Positions 1 to 6,040 of a DNA stretch of 7,872 nt are shown here, one piece after another. Source of the DNA: Nitrospirae bacterium GWC2_56_14 (GTDB lineage: Bacteria; Nitrospirota; UBA9217). Each line of letters starts with the position of its first letter. Position 1 is the first letter of the stretch. Location: assembly GCA_001803705.1 (NCBI GenBank), contig MHDY01000027.1:1-7872 (forward strand), read 5' to 3'. Made by a program: the position numbers and the translations under genes. The notes under the pieces were generated by a model. It made no database searches, was not told where the DNA came from, and was given only the letters and a program-made list of their open reading frames with translations.

Positions 1-80
1 TAAAACCGGACATTCAGTCTGCTCTGTTTGTCCTGATCTGCTGACCTGTCTAATTCAACTGATTTTCAATGCTTTTAGTA

Positions 81-127
81 GAACAAAAACAACATGGCCT
101 TGAGCGGTAACCGCTCAAGGCCATGTT
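81..127 (-). terminator. Rho-independent terminator ending the minus-strand gene series
   Basis: Positions 91-108 and 110-127 form a perfect 18-bp inverted repeat around one central base. On the minus strand the hairpin is followed directly by GTTTTTGTTC (90-81), the T-rich tail of an intrinsic terminator. The plus-strand side has no T-run, so it acts mainly for the minus strand. It lies 46 bases past the stop of the small membrane protein at 174-440. Bases 1-80 hold nothing I can recognise. Confidence 0.85.
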
Positions 128-173
128 CATGTTCGGCAGTGCGTGATGGAACGCACCAGGGAAGCGCCTTTTG

Positions 174-440
174 CTACAAGTCAACCTCTTCTGAGACTTC
201 GCCATGCAGCTCATCCCGCCGCAGTGCTCTATTGATCCAGAGAGTGTTCACCATCAGGCCCAGCACCAGGCACAGACCCAGGCCGTTCAGAAAGGTGAGC
301 ATTCGCAGAACGATATAGTCCCAGGAACTGCTGATCGCAATGTACTTCGGGTTCATTACGATCATGCCGATGCAGAAAAAGACAGCCGCGGCAAGAAAGT
401 TCAGTATTTCTCTATTGTTTTGTATTTTCATGGGCTTCAT
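174..440 (-). CDS. Small two-helix inner-membrane protein, unknown function
   Basis: The product is about 88 residues and I do not recognise its family. It has a short basic N-terminus (MKPMKIQNN), two hydrophobic segments at roughly residues 10-27 and 39-62, separated by a short loop, and an acidic C-terminal tail (EVSEEVDL). This suggests a small membrane protein with both ends on one side. The frame is open to a TTG at 458. I prefer ATG 440 because GAGGT (456-452) lies 11 bases before it; ATG 431 is also possible. It sits 82 bases after mscL, with no clear terminator between, so it may be read through from the flavoprotein-mscL unit. Coding status rests on the open frame, the hydrophobic pattern and the terminator just behind it. 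Confidence 0.6.
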   Translation of the reverse strand: MKPMKIQNNREILNFLAAAVFFCIGMIVMNPKYIAISSSWDYIVLRMLTFLNGLGLCLVLGLMVNTLWINRALRRDELHGEVSEEVDL

Positions 441-522
441 GGGGAAATAGTACCTCAAAATATCCGGCCGGTAAATCCCCCGGTCAGGGTAATTTAAGGG
501 TATTACTTGCCTGCAGTGCCGT

Positions 523-966
523 TCACGGCACCTTCAGCTCCGACGTGCAGAATGCGCAGCGTGTCGCTCTGACCGGTACGTTCGACAGACAATAGGGGCA
601 TTCCCTGGTTGTCGGGGTCGCGGGAGGCGCTTCCTCCTTCCGCCTGAGCCGCGCAACACCTCTGATCAGCAGAAAGATGACAAAGGCAACGATCAGGAGA
701 TTCACCACTGCATTCAGAAAAACTCCGTAGTTAATAGTTGCCGCGCCTGCGGCCTTGGCCGCGGCAAGCGATTGATAGGGAACGCTTGACAGGTTGATGA
801 AGAGATTGCTGAAGTCCACGTTCCCTATGATGAGCCCCAGGGGCGGCATCAAAATATCGCTCACCAGCAGGGTCACGATCTTGCCGAAGGCCGCACCGAT
901 GATGACCGCCACAGCCAGGTCCAGCACATTGCCGCGCATGACAAAATCCTTGAAATCCTTAAGCAT
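523..966 (-). CDS. mscL: Large-conductance mechanosensitive channel MscL with C-terminal zinc ribbon
   Basis: MscL is a homopentameric inner-membrane channel that opens under membrane tension and releases solutes during hypo-osmotic shock. The 147-residue product starts MLKDFKDFVMRGNVLDLAVA, the classic MscL N-terminus, with the amphipathic S1 helix followed by TM1 (about 14-44, including AVIIGAAFGKIV). A periplasmic loop follows (about 45-76), then TM2 (about 78-102) and a basic cluster (ARLRRK, 105-110). The tail carries C123-x2-C126-x10-C137-x2-C140, a small zinc-ribbon-like module. E. coli MscL lacks it, but MscL proteins from several other bacterial groups have it. The ATG is well supported by GGAGG seven bases upstream. 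The gene begins 21 bases after the flavoprotein stop, so the two are probably cotranscribed. The stop TGA lies in the loop of a 6-bp hairpin (516-531) that lacks a T-run. Confidence 0.97.
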   Translation of the reverse strand: MLKDFKDFVMRGNVLDLAVAVIIGAAFGKIVTLLVSDILMPPLGLIIGNVDFSNLFINLSSVPYQSLAAAKAAGAATINYGVFLNAVVNLLIVAFVIFLLIRGVARLRRKEEAPPATPTTRECPYCLSNVPVRATRCAFCTSELKVP

Positions 967-987
967 AGGGGGTCCTCCAGGTTAGGG

Positions 988-2511
988 TTATGAACGCTGC
1001 CACGTGAGCCACGCAGTAAAAAGCTTTTTCACGAACGGCGTGAGCCGTGTACGGTTGTACTGATCGGCCAGTTTCCTGATAGCCTCGGCCTGCGTCGGAT
1101 AAGGATGGATCGTCCTGCCGATGGCCGAGAGGCCGAGCCCGGCGGTCATCGCCAGGGAAAGTTCGTTGATCATCTCGCCGGCATGGCGCGCCACGATCGT
1201 GGCTCCCAGTATCCTGTCGGTCCCTTTTCTCAGATGCACGCGCGCAAATCCCTCCGGTTCGTTGTCCAGAAGCGCGCGGTCCAGCTCGGCAAAGGGAACG
1301 GTCAGCGTCAGCACCGGAATGCCCCGGTCCGCGGCGTCCTTTTCGTACATGCCCACATGGGCGACCTCGGGATCGGTATAGGTGCACCAGGGAACGACCA
1401 GCGCTGAGGTTCTCTGCCTTCCCTTGAACAGCGCATTGGCGATCACGATACGGGCCAGCGCATCGGCAGTATGCGTGAACTGGTAGGGGGAACAGATGTC
1501 ACCGGCTGCATAGACACGCGGGTTCGAGGTCCGGAGCATATCGTTTACGCTAACGCCCTTGTGCGGGTCATAGGCAACACCCGCTGCTTCAAGGTTCATC
1601 CCCTCGACGTTCGGCTTCCTGCCCGCACTGACCAGAATCTCGTCCCCCGCAAGTTCCCGAGTTGCGCCCTGCTGCTCCACGAAAAGAATTTTTTCCGCGC
1701 CCCGTTTTTCGACCTTCAAGACCTTCGCGTTCAGCACGAGCTGCACTTTGTCGCGCAGCATCGACTGCTGTACGATCGCTGCGGCATCAGCGTCCTCCCG
1801 CGAAAGCAGGCCATGCGCGGTTTCGATGATCGTTACTTCGCTCCCCAGGCGCGCGAACGCCTGCGAAAGCTCGCACCCCATGGGACCGCCGCCGATCACC
1901 AGAAGTCTTGCCGGGGCCTTGGTCAGCCAGAAGACGTTCTCGTTGGTCAGATAGCCTGCCTCCGCCATGCCGGGAATAGGCAAGGCTGCCGCCCGCGCAC
2001 CGGTGCAGATCGCCGCCTTCTTGTAGACGAGGACCTTGCCCCCGACCTCGATACGATCGAGCCCGACGAATTTCCCGCTGCCCAGAAACACGTCGACCCC
2101 GAGCTCGTTGCTGAACCGCGCAGCGGAATCATGGGAACTGATCCCGGCCCTGACGCTCCGCATCCGCTCCATGGCGGCTCCAAAGTCGATCGATACCGGG
2201 CCGCAGTGTATGCCGAAGGCCGCTCCGATCTTCACGTCATGAGCCGCGCGGCCCGCCCTGACAAGCCCTTTGGACGGAACGCAGCCCGCGTTCAGGCAAT
2301 CGCCGCCCATCAGGTGCCGCTCGATGAGCGCCACTTTCGCTCCCAGGCCCGCTGCTCCCGCTGCGCACACCAGCCCTGCCGTGCCTCCGCCGATGACCAC
2401 GAGGTTATAGCACGCAGCCGGTTCGGGATTCTTCCAGCCTGCGGGATGAACGTTGTTGACGAGGGCCTTGTTATACTCGTCCTGCGGCAGCATCAGGGGT
2501 TTCTGTTCCAT
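988..2511 (-). CDS. Mercuric-reductase-like FAD/NAD(P)-dependent disulfide oxidoreductase
   Basis: This 507-residue protein is a class I pyridine nucleotide-disulfide oxidoreductase (dihydrolipoamide dehydrogenase, glutathione and mercuric reductase family). It has an N-terminal extension of about 35 residues, then the FAD Rossmann motif GGGTAG (41-46). The redox pair C72/C77 lies in GGDCLNAGCVPSK. The second Rossmann motif for NAD(P) is GGGPMGCE (207-214), and the FAD-contacting AAGDIC is at 335-340. A C-terminal dimerisation domain holds the active-site His469 and Glu476 (HPYPTQAE). MerA hallmarks are missing: there is no HMA domain at the N-terminus and no Cys-Cys pair at the C-terminus, which ends in FVKKLFTAWLTWQRS. 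So this is a MerA-like oxidoreductase of unknown substrate, not a proven mercuric reductase. The ATG has AGAGG seven bases upstream. mscL follows after 21 bases. Confidence 0.93.
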   Translation of the reverse strand: MEQKPLMLPQDEYNKALVNNVHPAGWKNPEPAACYNLVVIGGGTAGLVCAAGAAGLGAKVALIERHLMGGDCLNAGCVPSKGLVRAGRAAHDVKIGAAFGIHCGPVSIDFGAAMERMRSVRAGISSHDSAARFSNELGVDVFLGSGKFVGLDRIEVGGKVLVYKKAAICTGARAAALPIPGMAEAGYLTNENVFWLTKAPARLLVIGGGPMGCELSQAFARLGSEVTIIETAHGLLSREDADAAAIVQQSMLRDKVQLVLNAKVLKVEKRGAEKILFVEQQGATRELAGDEILVSAGRKPNVEGMNLEAAGVAYDPHKGVSVNDMLRTSNPRVYAAGDICSPYQFTHTADALARIVIANALFKGRQRTSALVVPWCTYTDPEVAHVGMYEKDAADRGIPVLTLTVPFAELDRALLDNEPEGFARVHLRKGTDRILGATIVARHAGEMINELSLAMTAGLGLSAIGRTIHPYPTQAEAIRKLADQYNRTRLTPFVKKLFTAWLTWQRS

Positions 2512-2539
2512 GAGAAAACCTCTATTTCAAACGGCAATC

Positions 2540-2643
2540 TTTACCGCGAAGGCGCGAAGAACGCGAGGACGTCAAAAAAAGACTTTCGCTTTAATACAAG
2601 ATCTACAAGCTTTCCTCGCGACCTTCGCGCCTTCGCGGTGAAA
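2540..2643. repeat. Inverted-repeat element A, CGCGAAG-rich arms
   Basis: Two 27-base arms, 2543-2569 and 2613-2639, are inverted copies with two mismatches, separated by 43 bases. The arms are built from short tandem units of CGCGAAG type. The element fills most of the gap between glucokinase and the flavoprotein gene, ending 28 bases before the latter's ATG. In RNA it would form a long hairpin able to act as a terminator or attenuator, but no clear T-run follows on the minus strand. It is related in design and sequence to element B (3757-3874), including a shared CTTTCGCTTT beside one arm in each copy. Confidence 0.8.
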
Positions 2644-2679
2644 AGGTCTTGTTCCAGTTTGTCCGGGTAGACACCGACG

Positions 2680-3687
2680 TTACGCCTCCATGCTCCTCTT
2701 CGCCGCATGCGCCGCAGCGCCCAGGAGGGCAGCCTGGTCGTTCATGATGACCTTCACCGGGATGCGCGTAACGATCGGCGAAAGACGGCCCTTGCTGGTG
2801 AAGGCCTTCATGAACGCGCCGTCCTTGAGCTTCCACCTGATCTTCGGCGCTATGCCGCCGCCGATGAACACCCCGCCCGTGGCCATGACCTGCAGCGCCA
2901 GGTTCCCTGCCGCGGCGCCGTAAATGGAGACGAACAGGTCCAGCGTTGCTTCGCAGAGCCTGCTTTTCCCCAGCCGCGCGGCTTCCGAGATCGCAGCAGC
3001 CGGGTCTTCCTGCTCCATCTGCAAGGACAACCAGGCCGGCTCTTTGCCGTATTTTCCCGTGTCGCGAAGGAACCGGTAGATGCTGAACAGACCGGACCCG
3101 GACAGGATCCGCTCATAGCTCACATGGCCGTATTGTTCGAACAGATACCGGAGCAGTCCCAGCTCCAGGCGGTCCTTGGGTCCGAAGTCCACATGGCCGC
3201 CTTCCGACGGCGAAGGGATATGGCGCGCGCCGTCCCAGAACAGGATCGCCGAGCCGAGGCCGGTCCCGGCCGACAGGAGCGCCCGGTTGCCGTCGGCCCG
3301 ACTGCCGCGGTTCAGGGTCATGAAATCCCCGGGCTGCATGACCTCGATGCCGTGGGCGTTGGCGACCAGATCGTTTACCAGCGAGACGGTGCGAAGGGAG
3401 AGAAATTTCTTAAGTGATCGCTCGGAGATCTTCCAGGGAAGGTTGGTGGCAACGGCCGTGCCGGAAACAACGGGCCCGGCCACGCCAAAGGTCGCAGCGG
3501 ACAACTGCTCCTGCCCCTGAAGGAATATTGCTATGACGCTTTCAAGATCGTGGAAATTGCCGCTGGGGTAGGCCTGCGACAGGAGCAGGCGGCTGCCGGC
3601 GCTGTCCACGCGGAAAAGTCCAAGCCGCGTTTTTGTGCCACCCACGTCCCCGGCAAGGACCACTCGTGATCGTGAAGTTTTTTTCAT
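2680..3687 (-). CDS. glk: Glucokinase (proteobacterial Glk family)
   Basis: Glucokinase phosphorylates glucose to glucose-6-phosphate with ATP in the cytoplasm. The 335-residue product matches the family's usual length of about 320-340. It shows the phosphate-1 motif DVGGTKTR (14-21), the catalytic-base segment LVNDLVANA with Asp106, the phosphate-2/ATP region LLSAGTGLGSAI (137-148), SEGGHVDFGP (161-170) near the sugar site, and the C-terminal GGVFIGGGIAPK (271-282). This is the single-domain-family Glk of Proteobacteria and cyanobacteria (Pfam PF02685) and not a typical ROK kinase, because the ROK zinc-binding cysteine motif is absent. The frame is open to a TTG at 3729. I chose ATG 3687 because it has GAGG four bases upstream and gives the expected N-terminus; ATG 3699 lacks a ribosome-binding site. 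It stands 245 bases after arsS and is flanked by inverted-repeat elements A and B, so it may be its own transcription unit. Confidence 0.93.
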   Translation of the reverse strand: MKKTSRSRVVLAGDVGGTKTRLGLFRVDSAGSRLLLSQAYPSGNFHDLESVIAIFLQGQEQLSAATFGVAGPVVSGTAVATNLPWKISERSLKKFLSLRTVSLVNDLVANAHGIEVMQPGDFMTLNRGSRADGNRALLSAGTGLGSAILFWDGARHIPSPSEGGHVDFGPKDRLELGLLRYLFEQYGHVSYERILSGSGLFSIYRFLRDTGKYGKEPAWLSLQMEQEDPAAAISEAARLGKSRLCEATLDLFVSIYGAAAGNLALQVMATGGVFIGGGIAPKIRWKLKDGAFMKAFTSKGRLSPIVTRIPVKVIMNDQAALLGAAAHAAKRSMEA

Positions 3688-3756
3688 TGTACCTCGCATG
3701 ATAAGTTTAGGCAGGAAACCTTGGATCAAATTCTATTCAAAAAGGCAAAAATTTTT

Positions 3757-3874
3757 CTCGCAAAGCTCGCAAAGGGCGCCAAGAAAATCAAAAACAAGGC
3801 TTGCCTCTGCCTCTTAAAACCAAAAAAGATTTTTGACTCAAGGTTCCCTTTGCGTCCTTTGCGACCTTTGCGAG
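3757..3874. repeat. Inverted-repeat element B, CGCAAAG-rich arms; possible arsS terminator
   Basis: Arms 3757-3783 and 3848-3874 are 27-base inverted copies with three mismatches and a 64-base spacer. Each arm contains three CGCAAAG-like units. On the minus strand the foldback is followed by AAAAATTTTTGCCTTTTTG (3755-3737), so the element could end the arsS transcript before glucokinase. The spacer is A/T-rich and contains further short complementary stretches. It has the same design as element A, with equal arm length, which suggests a dispersed repeat family. No transposase or target-site duplication is evident. Confidence 0.8.
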
Positions 3875-3912
3875 AGACGCCTTTCGCTTTTATCTTGTAT
3901 TTTCGTCTTTTC

Positions 3913-3950
3913 GGAGCTGGCCGACCGGCCCGCTAGGTTGCTGCTCCCAC
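3913..3950 (-). promoter_or_regulatory. Predicted bacterial SECIS element of arsS
   Basis: Directly downstream of the in-frame TGA (3953-3951) the mRNA can fold a GC-rich hairpin. Its upper stem GGCC/GGCC (3930-3927 with 3922-3919) closes a GGUC apical loop (3926-3923). Below a single G/A mismatch, AGC pairs with GCU (3934-3932 with 3917-3915). An alternative, longer fold pairs GGAGC (3947-3943) with GCUCC (3917-3913). The apical loop begins 25 bases after the TGA. Bacterial SECIS elements recognised by SelB typically have a small G-containing apical loop about 16-37 bases after the UGA, and E. coli fdhF also uses a GGUC-type loop. The TAG stop (3935-3933) overlaps the lower hairpin, as expected when Sec is close to the C-terminus. 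The fold was made by eye. Confidence 0.75.
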
Positions 3951-4895
3951 TCACGTGGACCCCTGCCCGGCCGTGCAGCCGAAGCAGTGGTCGTCCACGC
4001 TTATGTTCCTGCGGCCGAGAGCGGCATGATCGAACTCACCGATATGCTGCGGCGCGTCAGGCGCCACGGGAATTCCGAGCACCTGGTTGAAGTCGCAGTC
4101 ATAGAGCCTGCCGTCCCATCCCACGCTCACCAGCGACCGGCACATGATCCTTTCAAGGGTGGCAGGATTGAATGCTGAGGCGAGCATGTCCAGATAAGCT
4201 CCGCTGTTTCCGCTCTTGACCAGTGCTTCGCCGAACCTGCCGACCGGCATATTGGTAAAAGCGAACAGTTTGTTAAATACTATACCATACCGTGCTTTCA
4301 ATTCTTTTTTGTAATCCGCTTCAAGCGCACTCTGCGCAGGGGCGAGAAAAGGTCCCGCGGGATTATAGACCAGGCTCAGGGAAAGTTTGCCTGATGCATC
4401 TCCATACCCCAGGCTGTTGAGCCTGCGCAGCGCGTCGATGCTCTTTTGGTACACACCGTTGCCCCGGATGGCATTGACGTTCTGTTCGAGGTAGCACGGG
4501 AGGGATGCGATCAGCTCCACTTCATGGTCCCGGTAAAATTCAGGGAAGATTCCCTTCCCCTCCTCAAAGAATACCGTAAGATTGGTGCGGGAAATGACCC
4601 TTTTTCCCATTTTTCTGGCGCTGCCGACGAGCAGGGGGAACAGCGGGTTCAATTCCGGAGCTCCGCCCGTGATGTCCAGCGTTTCGATGGAGCTGTTCTT
4701 CAGCACCTGCAGGACCGCATCGACCGTGTTTTTTCCCATGGTCTCTGAGCGGCCAGGTCCGGCGGATACATGGCAATGATTGCATGCCATGTTGCACTGA
4801 TAGCCCATGTTGACCTGCAGGACTGTTATGCCGTTCGCTGCCAACGGCTCGCTGCTGACGGATCGTACTGTATCCAAGAACTTGCTTTTCTTCAT
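3933..4895 (-). CDS. arsS: Arsenosugar biosynthesis radical SAM selenoprotein ArsS (TGA at 3951-3953 read as Sec)
   Basis: ArsS is a cytoplasmic radical SAM enzyme reported to add the 5'-deoxyadenosyl group to dimethylated arsenic made by ArsM, on the way to arsenosugars. The 320-residue product has the 4Fe-4S motif C34-x3-C38-x2-C41 in CNMACNHCHVSAGP, the SAM-contacting ITGGAPELNP (75-84), and a C-terminal Cys-rich domain with C252, C267 (DGRLYDCDFNQ), C304 and C307 (HCFGCTAG). The frame meets TGA at 3953-3951, then codes VGAAT before TAG at 3935-3933. Family members usually end near CTAG-x-GSSC-GGA, so the TGA falls on the conserved Cys. Some members of this family are known selenoproteins, and a SECIS-like hairpin follows, so Sec315 is the best reading. 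I chose ATG 4895 because AGGTG lies six bases upstream; the frame extends to GTG 4904. A promoter is seen at 4981-5009. arsM, the usual partner, is not in the window. Confidence 0.88.
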
Positions 4896-4962
4896 AGACA
4901 ACACCTACATTCTAAAATCAACCACGAAGCGCACTGAGAAAACCATTTTTTTGAACCACAAA

Positions 4963-5014
4963 TCCTTTTGACAGAATATTAGCATACCACGGTATATGTT
5001 GGAATTCAAAAGGA
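4963..5014. repeat. Nested inverted repeats over the arsS promoter, operator-like
   Basis: A perfect 9-bp inverted repeat, TCCTTTTGA (4963-4971) and TCAAAAGGA (5006-5014), surrounds a smaller dyad ATACC-AC-GGTAT (4984-4995). The centres of the two dyads differ by only one base. The right outer arm overlaps the -35 box and the inner dyad overlaps the -10 box of the arsS promoter. This arrangement suits an operator for a dimeric or tetrameric repressor. No regulator gene is present in the window to pair with it, and the half-sites match no operator I can name. Confidence 0.5.
4981..5009 (-). promoter_or_regulatory. Sigma-70-type promoter for arsS
   Basis: On the minus strand, TTGAAT (5009-5004) and TATGCT (4986-4981) are spaced by exactly 17 bases. 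TG one base before the -10 makes an extended -10 element. Each hexamer matches consensus at four of six positions. Transcription would start near 4974, giving a leader of about 80 bases before ATG 4895. It lies 45 bases past the stop of the cysteine-cluster gene, so arsS appears to have its own promoter. Confidence 0.6.
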
Positions 5015-5053
5015 TGCACAGGCGACTTTTACAAGCCGGAGAAAATGCAGCCG

Positions 5054-5923
5054 CTAGTCAAGCGCCCCATGTTCTTTCGCAGTCTTGATCCAGTGTTCGG
5101 CCAGTTCGGCAGGATTTGCGCCCAGACCACGGCCAAGGTGCAGCGCCAGGCCCATCATTAATTCCGATGCTTTGCGGAAATCGGCGACCTTGTCCAGCGT
5201 GCCAAATGATTCCTGAGCTTTCAAGAGGAGGAGATCGTGATGCTGATGGGAAAAAGCCACGGGATCATGTAATCCATCCGTTACCTCAGGGAGCATCAGC
5301 AGATCGATCCACTGGGGACCAAGCCGGACCTGCAATTGCTCGGGCTCTTCTCTCCCCATCTCTCGCCAGAGACGCAAGGTCTGCCGGTCACCCGATTCGG
5401 CCAAACCGCTTTCCAGCAGAAGGGCGAAAGCGCTGTCAGCTAAATTTTGCATCAGTTCGAGATACTCATCCTGGGCAACTTCGAAGCGCTTCGTTGCCTG
5501 TCCTTCAATGTAGGCGGCGATACTCAATTGAGGTAGATGTAAGACTTCCGGACACCCTTCCAGACAGGGGAAATCTCTCCCCTGGTGCATGTAGTGCAGT
5601 TCCTCGCCCTGTCTTTGGCGGCCAAGAGGATATAACCGGCAGGCCAAGGGGCGCCCCAAATGCACGCTGCATCCAAAATCGGGTACATACTGGCTGCACG
5701 CCGGCTGCTGTCTCCATCCGGGTGCGCCATCAAAACGCAACTGGATGCCGCCAAAATCGCAGTATTGATCACGAAACGCCCTCGGGGTCAGTCCTTTTGC
5801 TTCAGACAGACACGCCAGTTCCCACGGGTTCAGCCTGACAGTTTTGCCGTGACAGCAGGTGCCTGAACGTGAACAAGTAAGCGGCAGATTATCAGTAAGG
5901 GTGAGTTTGGTCGTGACCGACAT
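5054..5923 (-). CDS. YkgJ-family cysteine-cluster protein (putative Zn or Fe-S binding)
   Basis: The 289-residue product carries the YkgJ/PF03692-type cysteine cluster in its N-terminal half: C17 and the C23-C24 pair (TCSRSGTCCHG), C55, C76, C85 (PDFGCSVHLG), C95 (RPLACRLYPLG), then C120 and C124. Such proteins are annotated as zinc- or iron-chelating; their biochemical role is mostly unknown. The C-terminal half (about 140-289) is Cys-free and looks helical, and I do not recognise it. The frame is open to a GTG at 5971. I chose ATG 5923 because GAAGGA lies nine bases upstream and MSVTTKLTLT leads straight into the Cys domain. The ribosome-binding site and ATG are inside copy 1 of a duplicated leader. 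arsS follows after 158 bases but has its own promoter, so a shared function is not implied. Confidence 0.85.
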   Translation of the reverse strand: MSVTTKLTLTDNLPLTCSRSGTCCHGKTVRLNPWELACLSEAKGLTPRAFRDQYCDFGGIQLRFDGAPGWRQQPACSQYVPDFGCSVHLGRPLACRLYPLGRQRQGEELHYMHQGRDFPCLEGCPEVLHLPQLSIAAYIEGQATKRFEVAQDEYLELMQNLADSAFALLLESGLAESGDRQTLRLWREMGREEPEQLQVRLGPQWIDLLMLPEVTDGLHDPVAFSHQHHDLLLLKAQESFGTLDKVADFRKASELMMGLALHLGRGLGANPAELAEHWIKTAKEHGALD

Positions 5924-5997
5924 TGTGGGTTTTCCTTCGGTATTCCATTTGCTCAAATTGTTGCATAACACGCGGGTGAGACACGCCTCTCCGTGTT
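5918..5997 (-). repeat. Duplicated leader, copy 1 (upstream of the cysteine-cluster gene)
   Basis: This segment is a direct repeat of 7418-7497. Over 5921-5986 I count about seven differences, one of them a single-base gap. Features kept in both copies are the ATG with TCGG after it, the GAAGGA ribosome-binding site, a short dyad ATTTG-N2-CAAAT (5948-5959), GCATAAC and GCGGGTGAGAC. The upstream end folds into a hairpin: AACACG (5967-5972) with CGTGTT (5992-5997), and GAGA (5978-5981) with TCTC (5988-5991), with a bulge on one side. It forms the 5' untranslated region of the cysteine-cluster gene. Confidence 0.85.
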
Positions 5998-6040
5998 GCG
6001 TTCTTTAATGTTGAACAGCGCCTTAGTAACCGGGCGGAAC

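Noticed and set aside
1..14. AAAACCGGACATT at the window edge, reminiscent of some insertion-sequence ends
   Set aside because: It is too short, has no partner inverted repeat in the window and no transposase fragment can be read.
516..531. Hairpin at the mscL stop codon, as terminator or SECIS
   Set aside because: It has a 6-bp stem with the TGA in its loop. There is no T-run after it, and a SECIS would have to lie downstream. MscL ends normally at this point, so Sec is not expected.
1471..2670. Long plus-strand frame of 399 codons opposite the flavoprotein gene
   Set aside because: It is the complement shadow of a GC-rich gene with clear FAD and NAD(P) motifs. The translated product shows no domain pattern.
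3757..3874. CRISPR-like array from repeated CGCAAAG units
   Set aside because: The units are tandem within short arms and inverted between them, without regular unique spacers and without cas genes.
5961..6025. Integron attC site suggested by GTTATGC (minus strand) near a hairpin in both leader copies
   Set aside because: The sequence only partly fits the GTTRRRY core, no matching opposite core gives a full attC dyad, and the repeat continues 40 bases past the core through the ATG, which an attC repeat should not do. No integrase is present.
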